A DNA stretch of 64,000 nt from NCBI GenBank assembly GCA_010015805.1, contig ML978122.1:3010453-3074452 (forward strand), read 5' to 3'. The position numbers were made by a program, and so were the translations under genes. Position 1 is the first letter of the stretch; each line of letters begins with the position of its first letter. A model generated the notes under the pieces. That model had not been told where the DNA came from and ran no database searches. It saw only the letters and a list, made by a program, of their open reading frames with translations. Positions 45,675 through 56,844 of the stretch are shown here, one piece after another. The DNA is from Rhizodiscina lignyota. Taxonomy: Eukaryota > Ascomycota > Dothideomycetes > Aulographales > Rhizodiscinaceae.

Positions 45675-47752
45675 ATGGCTACTCCTCAAGAACCTGCTAG
45701 CGGCTCTAAAAAGACAGCATGTATAGGGTGCAGGCAACAAAAGGTTGGTGGCTTGGACTATTGCGTTCATAAATTGAGACCTCATTGACCATTGCCGTAT
45801 TAGATGCGATGCGTAGGGGGTTCCGAGGAGCCGGCGACTCCCTGCTCTCGCTGTCGGCGGCTTAATTTATCTTGTGTCTATTCAGCTCCATTTCAGCGAG
45901 TGCATAAGCGAAAGTGCGCATCATCTTATCCTCTTGTCTGTTCTATCTCATAAATATCAAGGCGCATGCAAGAGCTTGAAGAGGAGACCTCTGCCTTACG
46001 ACGAGAATTGCAAGTGGTTATTCCGCCCGCTCCGCGTGAGTGCTCTCCATTTTAAACGTGCTCTCCATCGGTAACTAATAGGCTAAGCGCAGCACACGTT
46101 CAGATCACAAGAATAAGCGAACCGACAGAGAGCAGATCGATTGATGGAATCGACCTTGGGCCTGCCATCATAGACCACGCTTTCAAGTTGTTCTTTCGCG
46201 ACTTTCATCCTCTGCTCCCAGTTCTCGATCCAACAGTCACACCAAATGTCCTCTATGGAAAATCCCCGGTCCTCTTCTGGGTGGTCGTCTCCATCGGCTC
46301 TCGCAAACATCTAGTCTTTCCGAGACTGATCGATGCTCTATCTCCTCGGGTTTCCTCGCTTGTCTTGTCTTCGCTCAGTTCTCGAACCAACCCACTTGAA
46401 TCAATCAAAGCTATACTACTGCTCCTTGAATGGCCATTCCCATCTACCTCCTATCGGAAAGACCCCTCGTTTGTGCTGAGCGGTGCGCTCATTCACATGG
46501 CCATGCAAAACGGGCTGCATACCCCATCTATTCTCTGCATAGAGATACAGAAGTTGGGTGCCGAATCTAGCTTCTTCGACCCTTCCGACATTGAGAGAGC
46601 CAAACTGTGGGCTTACGTTGTCGTTCTCTACCAACGGTATGATTTGCTGTTCCACCGCGAATATTTGCTCACATAACGCAGGACTTGCACCGGGGGCGGC
46701 CATCCTGCTTTGTGGTCTGTCGATACTTACACCGAGCAAGACCAGTTCAAGCGCATCTTACCGCAGCTTCCAGCCGAGTTACAGTTGCAATTACAGCTAG
46801 CCACTATAATGTCTCGCGCCCAGAGAACGTTTGTCCAATTCGGCTTGCCAAAACTGTCTTCACAGCAGGAACGAACTTTGGATTCCGTTTTGCAAATGGT
46901 AACAACTCAACTCGATACTGTGGAATCCAGAGCATCATCAGGTACGTCTCAAGCATTTCGGGAATCGACTGTAGAACTAACATGCTTCTGGAATGGGAGC
47001 GGTTTTATGTGGGAGCTTGCCGTCTGGAGGTCGCCGCCATGCACTTCTTCAAGTCATCAGAGGCACTCGATGTACAGGCCTGTCAATTCATCTTTGACAC
47101 GATAGTCAAAGTCTACGAGTTCATCCGAGACCAAGAGAAAGCTCACAAGCTCAGCAGCTTTTGTCCAAATTCTGTCATTTCCGCAGTTATGATGGGACAA
47201 GCTCTGATGCTTCGAATACACAAAGGCCCGATGGCCGCCTACGTCGATCAAGAGCGGGGATCCGCGCTCTTCCATGCAATTGTCAGCTTCATAAAGGCTG
47301 TTGCGCTTGAGCACGGTGACAAGCCTACTAAGGTAGTATCATTTTCCGAGCAAATGTGGGGCAGCAGCAAGGCATTCAAAAATGCTGATGGGAGTCTGGA
47401 CCTCGCTTTACGAGTCAGAAACAGGCTCTCTATCAGCCTTGTCCATGATGCTATCATTCGCTGGAGAGAAGAATTCCTCACTCCCGATAGACCAGTTGAT
47501 CTCCAGCAGCACACCGGTATGTTTCACATTTGTATGCAAATGTAAAAATGAGCTAGACACTAATGTTCTGTACAAGCCTCCATACTGCCCGCAAATGCCG
47601 CCGCTCACTCAGATCCAATCGCTCCGAACATTGGACAGGATGATTTTGCTGCCACCTTGGGTACGGAGGCAGCTATGATGCCCATGAACGGGTTGTTTGG
47701 GGATTTTTGCTTCGACCTGGATGACCTCTGGCGCACTCCTGACTGGCAGTGA
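45675..47752 (+). CDS. Zn2Cys6 fungal transcription factor
   Basis: Seven exons, 45675-45743, 45804-45913, 45962-46035, 46093-46636, 46682-46941, 47016-47516 and 47577-47752, give 577 residues. The binuclear zinc cluster is complete across the first intron: CIGCRQQKMRC, ten residues, then CSRCRRLNLSC. A basic linker RVHKRKRMQELEEETSALRREL and a short coiled coil follow, as usual for dimeric binding to CGG repeats. The middle is the helical fungal regulatory domain. The protein ends FDLDDLWRTPDWQ, an acidic/aromatic sequence like an activation tail. All exon joins keep the frame. The one at 46942-47015 uses a weak GGGAG acceptor and is the least certain. Target genes are unknown. Confidence 0.85.
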
Positions 47753-47794
47753 CACCGTCGTCAAAACGACCTCTTCCTGGTTAGCCGGAATCGG

Positions 47795-47831
47795 TAAGCG
47801 AAGTGAGGCATGCTGAGTTTCACTTCGCTTA
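47795..47831 (+). terminator. Perfect 12-bp hairpin after the Zn2Cys6 gene
   Basis: TAAGCGAAGTGA at 47795-47806 is followed after 13 bases by its exact reverse complement at 47820-47831. It starts 43 bases after the stop codon and would lie in the 3' untranslated RNA. It could affect transcript 3' end formation or stability, or mark the end of an inserted element. The palindrome itself is certain, the role is not. Confidence 0.45.
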
Positions 47832-47922
47832 TATGCGGACGCTTAACTTGCAGCTTACGCACGTAGATTGAGCATCACTCTCATCGGACTCAACTACAGC
47901 TGAGATCAACTTTAATCATTGC

Positions 47923-48941
47923 CTACAAGAATAGAGCAGCTATGATTCCCACACAACTCAGAACGACCGGTGTGTTGTCCCACATCCGCGCTGCAGTGCC
48001 TTCGAATTGCGAGGTAGCGGGACTTGAAGCTGGCGTAACAGTGCTACTTCCACTGCCACTGCTGCTCGAAGGCGATATGGTACCATTACTGCCGCCTTTC
48101 ACCATTTCAAAATTTGCGCAAGTCAATCTGGTTGTGTTCATGCTATGAATGACGATGCTCTTGTCGCCGAAAAAGTACGGACTGCTGGGGTCGGTAGAGA
48201 GGAACATATCGGTGTACGTGGTCATGAAAGATGACGATGTGATATTGCCATGCTTTCCTGCGAGATCACCTGCCTGGCAGGTTTGGGGCGCGTTTTGCTC
48301 GCAGGGGTGAAGCTCTCCACGGTTTGTTGGGTCGAGGTGACCGAGAGTTGCTGTGCAGTTGCCGTCGGCGGGAACAGGCATGGCGTGGACGTGATAGACT
48401 GTGATTGTAAGCTATGAATTGACAGCTAAGCTTGGGAGGCTGATTCCAGAAACCGATTCTGATTTTGAGTTGCAAGAATGAGAACGACATACCGAAGGGG
48501 CCATATTGAGCTTCGTTTGGGAATCCGGTGAAGTCAATAGTAAACGTGACACCAGTACCATTAGCCACTGAAGTTCCTGTGATAGAGCCCGTAATGGTAG
48601 AGCCAGTCAGGTTATCGAAGTTAGTGCTGGGAAGCACAGCTCGGTATGATGCGGCTGGCAGGTTGCTTTGAACAGAGGCATTCCCTCCAGGGCCTAGACG
48701 ACATTGAGTCAATAATACCTGCGGCAAGCTAGATAAAATGTAGGAGAGGAAACGAACCCGTAAATCCTGGAATTGGCGGTCCATCGTACGTGATAGCGCC
48801 CTCGATGGTCTCAACGCCGCTGAACGGGGTCGGAACAATGGGATCGACGCCGCTCTGGGTGCTGGTAAGAAGAACCGGTGGAGGCGGAGCTTGAGCGGCA
48901 GTGATGGCGACAAACGCCGCAAGGGAGAGCTTCATGTGCAT
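47923..48941 (-). CDS. Cell-surface copper-only superoxide dismutase (SOD5-like, GPI-anchored)
   Basis: Exons 48941-48758, 48693-48493 and 48398-47923 give 286 residues. A signal peptide MKLSLAAFVAITAAQA (after MH) starts it. The copper ligands are in YHVHAMPV, ATLGHLDPTN and SIVIHS. The Cu/Zn enzyme's zinc-loop histidines are not in their usual spacing, and the loop before IVIHS is short, as in copper-only fungal enzymes. Cysteines in GNCTATLG and LTCANFE could form the structural disulfide. A Ser/Gly-rich stretch and the final hydrophobic PVVLSCVGIIAALFL form a GPI signal. The protein should remove superoxide at the cell wall, for example during host or microbial oxidative attack. Confidence 0.88.
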
Positions 48942-49856
48942 CGCTAAAAAGCTGTAGACACTTGTCCAAATGAGGGAGCAAGTAGTCGTTGCGTTGGGCA
49001 GAGGAGAAGTCAAATGAGCAGCGTTCGTGTCGTTCAGGCAGCTTTCACGGGAAGATTATGAGGATGCCTCGTTCGTGAACGAATGCAACCGCCAAGGGAA
49101 AAATCTTATGTAGATGAAAAGTCAGACTGAGAAATAAACAAGTATATAGGAGGAACCGCTCGCTCGAGCTCGTCCCTGTCTACGACTGAACCTTCCAACA
49201 TTCTGCCGCGGAATCGAGTACGTCAAGGGCACAATGACATCAAGACTTTTGGGTTTACCCAAGAAGAGACTGGAGAAATGCTGCCCGCAGAGGATGGCGA
49301 AGGACACGACGAAGCAAGCAGTCAGGGAACAGGTGGATAGCGGAAAGAGAACGCGGGAGAACAGATGTGGGGAATGTGAATCATCTCATTCCCCTTTGGC
49401 CCGGAAAGCTTCTCCCCCACCAATAGCATAGTTTCGGAGGAAAATGCGATGTGGAGGTTTGGATTGAGTGAAATTGAAGAGCAGTGGGTGCGTGCGGACC
49501 AGTTCCCGATTCGTCGTGTATCAATAAAGTGACATCAAGACTTGGCAGGGGATTTGATGTTTGGCTGGGATAGTGCTGCTCTATCGTAGCGGGGAAACGC
49601 AGTTGCTAGTGCTTGGGAACAACCAGTTGTAAATTGCAGCAAGTATCTTACTTATAACAAAGCATCCTCAAATAGCATTAACGGCGCAGAGTACTCAGAT
49701 ACAAATGCCCAAGTGCGACTCCGAACGTATATTATACTGATGCGATTGAACCTTTAACACCGAGATTGTAAGTTAGGTAGTTTTAGGCGTTCAGCTTAGC
49801 GTTGAAGAAATTCGCGTCTTGATGCCGAGCCTCTTCATCACCCCGACAACTGTAAT
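48942..49856. other. Intergenic region upstream of the surface SOD
   Basis: About 0.9 kb with no supported gene. It contains the SOD promoter and the 3' flank of the SANT-like/coiled-coil gene. Confidence 0.4.
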
Positions 49857-51854
49857 TCATTCCTCGAGCAACACAACAGCATTTGAGATCTTCTCAAAGT
49901 CTCCTGAACTATCGTCAACCACTCTCATTTTGAGACGAACCATGCCGTCAACATCTGTTGGCGCTTCTTCCTGTGCTTTCGCATTCGGCGTGGCGTAGCA
50001 CAGCCCTGGGAATAGAGACATCTTTACTCTCCCCGAGCGATGATGAGACCGATTTACGGGACTCCATCCGTCTTCCACTGGATCCATAATATGCGGATCA
50101 AACGGTGCTCCAACCTTCACCGTTCTAAGATGCATTTCAGGTTTGACGGTGAGCATTCTACATTTGACTTCGAGCGCTTCGTGAAAGATCTCGCGAACGA
50201 GCTCTCTATCCTCATCTGCAATCTGGACACTGGTGCCCAGGAGAGCAGATAGTGCAATGAGAAGTCGATTTGCAAGCTCGTTCGCCTTATTGGGTCGAGT
50301 GTACCCCGTAAAAGCAGGCTCACTCATCAGTCGGTCATGTGCAGCGCGGTCAAGAGTTTGAAGAGCTTTCTTGCCTTCTTCTTGCAACTTGAGACATTTT
50401 CTATATCCCTCGAGGAGCTGCGATTGTCCTCTGTCGAAGTTTGGCCAGTCACTGTTGAAAACCCACTCACAGAGCGCTGCCGCGATGGCAGCCCCTATGA
50501 TATGTTGCGCCGATGCTCCGTTTAAAATTTCGCTAATATGTGTAACAGACGCATCCGCATCAGTTGTGTTACCGATGGAGCGTTTGAAGAGCGCGTCCAA
50601 TTCACTGTTTTGTTCTATTCGATTGGCAGCGTCTTGGATAGGATCCGTATGTTGATCGAACGCCTTCCTGATGGTATTGTACGCGATATCCCCGAGGCCT
50701 TGAGTAATCCGGTTCGTGACTGATTGTCCAGTGGAAATTTCGAAGGGCTTTACAAATCTGGCAAGATTCCTCGTCTCAGAAATCTCCCGTTCAAGGGATA
50801 AGACTTTCAGTTTTCGATCGGAAAGGTCCTTTTTGAGATCGCGGTCCCTTTGCACGCTGTCCCAACAGTCCTTGCGATTTCTCTGCTCTTCCTCGTTAAA
50901 TGCAAGTTGGTTACGGAGCTTCGCACACTCTGATTGGAGACTGTAATTCTCATCGTTCAGCGTTCTGATGGTAGCCTCCGCCGCCAACAACTTCTCCTGT
51001 AGCTCCTCGACTAGAGTACGTCGAGTCGGGCCAGGTTGTTCAGTTCGGACCGTATATTGCCAAGACTGCCTCTGAATTGTTGAATAACGGCGCTGAGTTC
51101 TGAGTTCTTCTGCAGACTCTTCGCTGTCGATTACCATTTCGCTTTGCCCAACCGAAACCTGCCTGGTCTCAGCCGTGGGTCTAGAATGGTGCTCAGACAA
51201 GATGCTCTTGGCGCTCGTAGGACTCTTCAACGGAAGGTTAGATGTCTCTGCGCTGGACGAGCATTATGGGATACTCACTGAGGAAGACCTGCTAACTGAT
51301 CTCTCAGTTCGCTCTCGCCCTCGATACTTCGCTTCCCCTCCTGACTGCTCCCGAGGGTTGCTAATAATATCAACAGCGACATTCTTGCTTCGCGACCTCG
51401 TAGCGCGAGTTTCTAGTGGTGCTGCTGCAGATATGCTCCTGGATCTAGTTTTCCGGTCGAAAGTTTGCTGGAAATGCGGGTCGCCAATCAGCATGTCCTT
51501 CCGAGCAAATGCGTCCAAGTAGGGTTCGTCTTCTTTAAATTCGGATTCGAACCATTTCCGGTCCAGGCATTCCGTGCCCACCTCGAGCATCATTCCTCGA
51601 TGTCTAAACTTCGCTTTATCGTTTCTGTAACATTTATCATGGATTTTCTTGATTAAGTTGTCTACTTTCTCCCAAGTAAAGTCGCGAGGCCATCTCCCCT
51701 TCAAATAACTGACGATGCTTTCTCGAAAGATTTCTCGGCCAATACGGTACTTTGCTTTGAGATCATACCAAGCGAGGACATGTGCCATTTCCTCCGGACT
51801 CCATAGGAAAGGTTCCTTTGCAGGCCGACGTGAGCCACGCTTTCTCTTTGGCAT
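49857..51854 (-). CDS. SANT-like/coiled-coil protein of unknown function
   Basis: Exons 51854-51279 and 51224-49857, joined in phase 0 by a 54-nt intron (donor GTGAGT, branch CTAAC), give 647 residues. The ATG chosen starts MPKRKRGSRRPAKEPF. The basic start is followed by LWSPEEMAHVLAWYDLKAKY and WPRDFTWEKVDNLIKKI, which resemble a Myb/SANT-type three-helix DNA-binding unit. A Ser/Arg-rich linker comes next, then a coiled coil of about 100 residues (LEELQEKLLAAEATIRTL onward). The C-terminal half is helical with LCEWVFNSDWPNF and FDPHIMDP and looks homologous to the unknown protein at 1054-2813, which lacks the SANT-like part. Function is unknown; nuclear location is likely. Confidence 0.75.
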
Positions 51855-52354
51855 TCTTGTTTTTGTGCTGGATGAAAAGACCCCAAGCGGCGATGGGATG
51901 AAGCAACGTTGGAGATCCGGAGGGCTGCCCACCGAGAAATTTCGCGATGAAGACTTCTGCCTAGAACCTCCAGTGACTCAAAGCTTCATTTCTTGCAGGT
52001 TTGAGTCATACGATCGGTGGTTCGCAATCAGGAGTTAAGGCAATCGTTTCAGCAGCGCAGCAGGGAGGGAGAGCGACCTTTATTTGACTGGAGATGGTCA
52101 GGATCCTGAGCCATTTCGCCTTCCGCAAAGGGGTACGCCTCTTGCTATGAATGCAGGTCCAATACACTGGGATCTGGTGCCTTTGTTGTTTATTGGGCGC
52201 CATATGCAGCCGTACGGCACAGCGTGTGGGGTCGTTGCCTTCTCCAGCCACAACAAGGTCGGCGGCCTCAGACGCAAATTCGGATATAAAAAGTCTGTAC
52301 AGGGTATTACAAAATGAACTGTAGACTCTACGACGTAGATGTAGAAAGACGAGA
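51855..52354. promoter_or_regulatory. Divergent promoter, SANT-like gene and Hsp70-like gene
   Basis: The 500 bases between the two starts serve both genes. No known motif stands out, but the head-to-head arrangement allows joint control. Confidence 0.45.
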
Positions 52355-55133
52355 ATGGCTTCAGTCCTGCGCGAGGCATCCATGGCTTCCTCCGTTACCC
52401 TTGGGCGGCTGCCCCATTCCGCAAGTGCAACTCCTGGTCCAAGTAACTACTCTGGTAGGGCAACAGCAGGATCTGAAGATGTGCACATGCAGGATGTCGA
52501 CGGCGAGTTCCACAATATTTGGACGCGCTTCGTTGTCGCCATAGACTATGGCACAACGTTCTCCTGTGTCGCGTACGTAGCTGTTCCCGGCGACTACAAC
52601 GGTGAATACGAGTCCGCTAGACGGCGGCGTGATAGGATCAGCATTATAGACGACTGGCCAGGCGATCCGGAAAAGCAATCGTTTACAAGCGCGCGCACTC
52701 TGAACAAGGAAACCCCCACAGACATCTGGTATTTCGACCCCACTATCAACGACATGGGCTCCGACTACGGGTCACAATCCTCTGACGATGTCGCAAATGA
52801 TCAGGACATGGAAGGAGCAGATGATCGTAGCCAGCAGGAACGGAGTGATGAAGAAGACATTGGCAATGGAAACGATGGAAGCGATAGAGCGGATGACCGG
52901 AATGAAAATGAACAGAGCGTGGAAGCAGACGACCTGAACGAACGTCGACACGAACAGGAACAACCCCGTGAAAGTTCTCAAGACAAGACAGCCAAGCCGC
53001 TTGAAGACGAGAAGTCCTTTGGTCGTCGCCTTCCGAACAATGTCTGCTTCGGCTACAAGGTGCAAGACGCGTTGAGGTTCCCAGGCAGTCTTAGCTCGGG
53101 GAGAAGAGCAAACGAGCCGATCAGTCGAATGAAGCTGATGCTCCATAATGATATCACCACACGAGAAGTCCGCCGGGAACTGCGACCCATCCTGAACGAT
53201 CTGAAGCGACAAAAACCACGTATCATCGAACGGCACGAAGATGTTATAGCAGACTCTTTGACTTGTCTTCTCGGGCACACGAAATGCCAATTAAGGAAAC
53301 GCGACGACTTTCGGGATGGTTCTCAGGTCGAGTTTGTCCTCTGCATCCCTCCTGCATGGCAACCGAAAGCCCGTCGGCAAATGCAGGAAGCTATGGCCGT
53401 CGCTATACGGAGAAGCGGCTTGGGCGATACTCGTGACAAAACGGTGGACAACTTGTTTTATGTCCCCGAACCTGAGGCAGCTGCAGAATTTGTTCTTGCG
53501 GAACATGGAGAAATCATGGTAATGTTGTCCTCCCAGCGCCTGAGTACCATTAGTTTGACGTGCGACAGGCAGATGACGTGTTCCTGGTACTAGATGCTGG
53601 CTGCGGAACCGTTGACCAAGGAATCTATAGAGTGAGTGGGACGGAGCCGCTTAGACTAGCTGTGGAAGAAGGTCAACCTACTGGTATGTGAACAGAACTC
53701 GTGGGAATATGTAACTCACACATTTAGGCCGCTTGTGTGGATCTAGCTACCTGAACGAGAATATGCGCAAGCTGGCGATGACAAGACTTGAAGGCGAGCG
53801 AGGGTCGCTCCAAGAGAAAAACTCTACTACGTTACGAGGCCTTATCGAGAGCCATGTTATACGTGACTTTGAGACTCGGACGAAGAGGCAGTTTGACCCT
53901 GATAATGAGTCATTCAAAGAAACATACTACATACCTGGCCTCGCACCAGATCGCAGAAGGCGCTTTGGGCCCTCAAAACTCTTCATCCGTCGGTACGTTA
54001 CAGGTATTGACTACGTAGACGAAGCTAATCCCGCGCAGTGACGAAATTATGAGTGTCTTTGAACCAGTGCTCAATGATGTAACTTCTTTGCTGGAAGAGC
54101 AGATACGACTTTGCGCAGATAAGAATAAGCACATCGATGTAAGTATTGCTAATTTCCCCCTTAATTTTGGGAACATCTGTTGACCTCCAAAAGAAAGTGG
54201 TATTGATTGGAGGGTTTGCGGAATCTAGAGCGCTCCGGAAGGCGGTCAGATCGAAACTCCAAGAACTGGAAAATCCTTATGGCCACATTCAGCTCATAAT
54301 TCGTGAGGAGTGCGTCCCTGGCGTGGTGCTCTATTATCCTAGCGCACCCGTTCGCTAATTGGTTTGCAGCGGAATATCGAGCACAGCGGTTGCCACTGGA
54401 GCTGTCATGCGGGCGCTGAACAAGACAGACGGTCCAAAACGACAATCGATGTCAAGCTACGGAATCAAACGGGATGAGGCCTGGCGACGCAATTGGGTCG
54501 CACACCAGAAACAAAAGAAATTTGCAACACGAGACAGACTGGACGGAATTGTCTATATCAAAAATACGATCGATTGGGTAATAAAGAAGGTGAGTCTCAC
54601 CGAGACAAACGAAACATTGGCAAAGTGATGATTGCAATGCAGGGCACTAAAGTAGATGGTATCTATCGCAAATCCTTTCCAACCACGCACACGATCGACG
54701 CCAAGACTGCACATGAGAGAAAGAGCTGGGTTTGTGTCGAGGTACTATACGTGTCTGATAGCAGCACAGAATCTAATTATCAGGTCACGCACAAGAAGAA
54801 CAAAGGTAGTTGCTTCCTGAAAGCATGGATGCAGATGTGAATCTAACCATGTGCGCATACATAGGTTGCGAACGCGCCGGACGAATCGAGGTCGATATGT
54901 ATTTTCTCAAAGAGCAAGGAATGGTTGAGCTTATCCAGCCTCCCAAAGGACGAGGTCACGATCATTACCAGGTGGATTTCGACATCATCATTGAAGTGAA
55001 TGGTCGCAATCTTTCCTTCACGGCCCAGTATCCGTGTGCGAAGGATGATAAACCGACTCAAGCCCTTGACCTGATGGAGGGTTCCCGAGCGTACACGTGT
55101 ATTGCTGCAGGCTTTGTGCCTGGGACAATGTAA
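52355..55133 (+). CDS. Hsp70-like ATPase, HSPA12 type, with acidic insertion
   Basis: Eight exons, 52355-53518, 53569-53683, 53728-53992, 54039-54138, 54194-54309, 54370-54589, 54643-54805 and 54865-55133, give 803 residues. The actin/Hsp70 ATPase fold is shown by phosphate-1 AIDYGTTFSCVAY (62-74), phosphate-2 VFLVLDAGCGTVDQ and the adenosine motif VVLIGGFAESRALRKAV, plus GISSTAVATGAVMRAL. There is no normal Hsp70 peptide-binding domain. The C-terminus has the FDIIIEVNGRNLSFTAQY element seen in fungal HSPA12-like proteins. Residues about 131-222 are an Asp/Glu/Asn/Arg-rich insertion between the first strands of the ATPase domain. Exon 5 ends at a GTGCGT donor that gives the conserved EDGISS join. 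The role is unknown; it is unlikely to be a general chaperone. Confidence 0.88.
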
Positions 55134-55222
55134 CATATTGCTGTATTTTATTGATTGTGAATGATTCGAGTCTCTGCGCGGCTGTTCGGAGAAGTTGCTG
55201 ACGTTTCTGTCCTATACATCTA

Positions 55223-56464
55223 TCACTTCGTAGGTTTGAGGATTATATTGTCGATCAGTCGCACCGTACCAGTGCCACCGCCCAACCCGCAATCTTCGCC
55301 ATCTTGTGGTTCCTCTAATGGCATCATCTTGATCGCACCGCTGAGGATCGCGCCTCTTGTCTCGTCAACGTCTTCCAACTCTTCCAAACTATCAGGATCA
55401 GCAAGGGAGATATAATCGACCTCGAACCTTGCCCTTTTCGAAGGAGGAAGCTCATCCTGCTCCAACATTTTGCTATTCGCTATGTCGTTAGCCGCCCATA
55501 ATATGTCTCCTCTTGACCGCTTCCCGTTGTGATACTGCTCCTCTGCGCGCATGAGAGCCTGTGATAATACAGTCGCCACAGCTCGTCTCCTTGCACCAAG
55601 ATACACATTTCGTGAACTCATCGCCAGCCCACCCAGCTCACGCCTCGTCACGCCAATCCGGATGTCCATTGGAAGATGAAAGTCCTGCACCATCCGCCTT
55701 ATCACCACCGTCTGCTGCACGTCCTTTTGCCCAAAGTACGCACGCTCCGGTTGTACGATATTGAACAGCTTCATGCACACAGTCGCTACGCCTCTGAAGA
55801 AGACCGGCCGAGACGCGCCCTCCAGCACGCTGCCAACGGGTGTGATCAGAACGAACGATCCCTGTCCGTCAACCTCAGATGACGGTGGCAAGGTGGGATA
55901 CATTGTCTTCGTAGTAGGTGCGAATATCGCGCTTATACGACCTGAGTCGGAAGCTGCAAGTTCGCGGTCTAGCTCTGCAAGCATTGCAACGTCGGTGTCC
56001 CATGTGCGCGGGTAGGACGATAGGTCTTCGTTTACACCGAATTGTGTGGGGTTGACATATATGGAGACGAACACATCGGAGTTCTCCTGTGCAGCTTGTC
56101 GCATGAGGGAGAGGTGTCCGTCGTGCAATGCGCCCATGGTTGGTACGAGACCGACGGAGCGGCCTGAGAGGAGTAATGAACGGCGATAGGAGCGGAGGGG
56201 AGCGACATCGCGGAAGACCTGCGTGAAGGTATTGTCGTTTGATCGCAGTATGGAGCTACTGGAGAAGAATCTGAGTGCTGTAGTGTCAAGATTTAGCAAT
56301 TGGGCATTCAATCATGAATGCGGTTCAGCAACTACCTCTATGTCTGCAAATATGTGGTGGCACAGCTGCTGCTCCTCTTGTTCTCACCGAGGATAGAAAA
56401 AGAGACATGTTGGAGCAAGCTTGCTGCAGAATTCTGACAGCACAGCGGCAATTGATGCTTCCAT
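55223..56464 (-). CDS. PAN6: Pantothenate synthetase (pantoate-beta-alanine ligase)
   Basis: Exons 56464-56388 and 56270-55223 give 374 residues. The enzyme joins pantoate and beta-alanine using ATP, the last step to vitamin B5. It shows PTMGALHDGHLSLM with the HxGH nucleotide motif, YVNPTQFG, FGQKDVQQ and the KMSKS-like AMSSRN. The large exon has no in-frame ATG before PTMGAL, so a first exon is required. The one proposed starts MEASIAAVLSEF and joins through GTGAGA and CACTCAG in phase 2, giving a presequence-like start. That exon is the uncertain part. The gene is divergent from MTR3. Confidence 0.88.
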
Positions 56465-56844
56465 TATCCCGAGTGGATCGGGATAGTGATGGAAAGCAGA
56501 ATGCTTGGAGCTTCGCTGAAGCTTGAATCCTGGTCGTAGGGCTGAAGCGTGGGGGTGTAACCTATGATACCGATCTTAAGAGTATCTGCTGCATGTGAGA
56601 TGTTAGTAGTCTCACGTCGATATTTTAGATTCTTCTGGCGTAATTCCGTAACACCTTTAATTGTCACTAGAAAAGGGCGAATTCCCAGGCACATGTACGG
56701 AGTATTCGTATTTGATGTTGAACAAAGCTGACTAAGCATTGAATTTCTTCAACACCTGCCAAGCCTGTGACGTCCACTGTGGTATTGAATTCAAAGAGAG
56801 CTTCTTTTCTGGCCATTCGCCATGCGTATACGCTTGTGGCCAAT
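56465..56844. promoter_or_regulatory. Divergent promoter of PAN6 and MTR3
   Basis: If the proposed PAN6 first exon is right, 380 bases separate the two starts. The spacer includes the palindromic-type TACGGAGTA at 56696-56704. No other site stands out. Confidence 0.4.

Noticed and set aside
47016-47105. Reading the Zn2Cys6 gene as two separate genes split near 46950
   Set aside because: A 74-nt intron keeps one frame and gives the expected regulatory-domain order, so one gene is simpler.
56696-56704. TACGGAGTA palindrome-like nonamer, also at 11773-11781 in reverse
   Set aside because: Two copies in 64 kb are too few to claim a family; noted only as a possible common motif.
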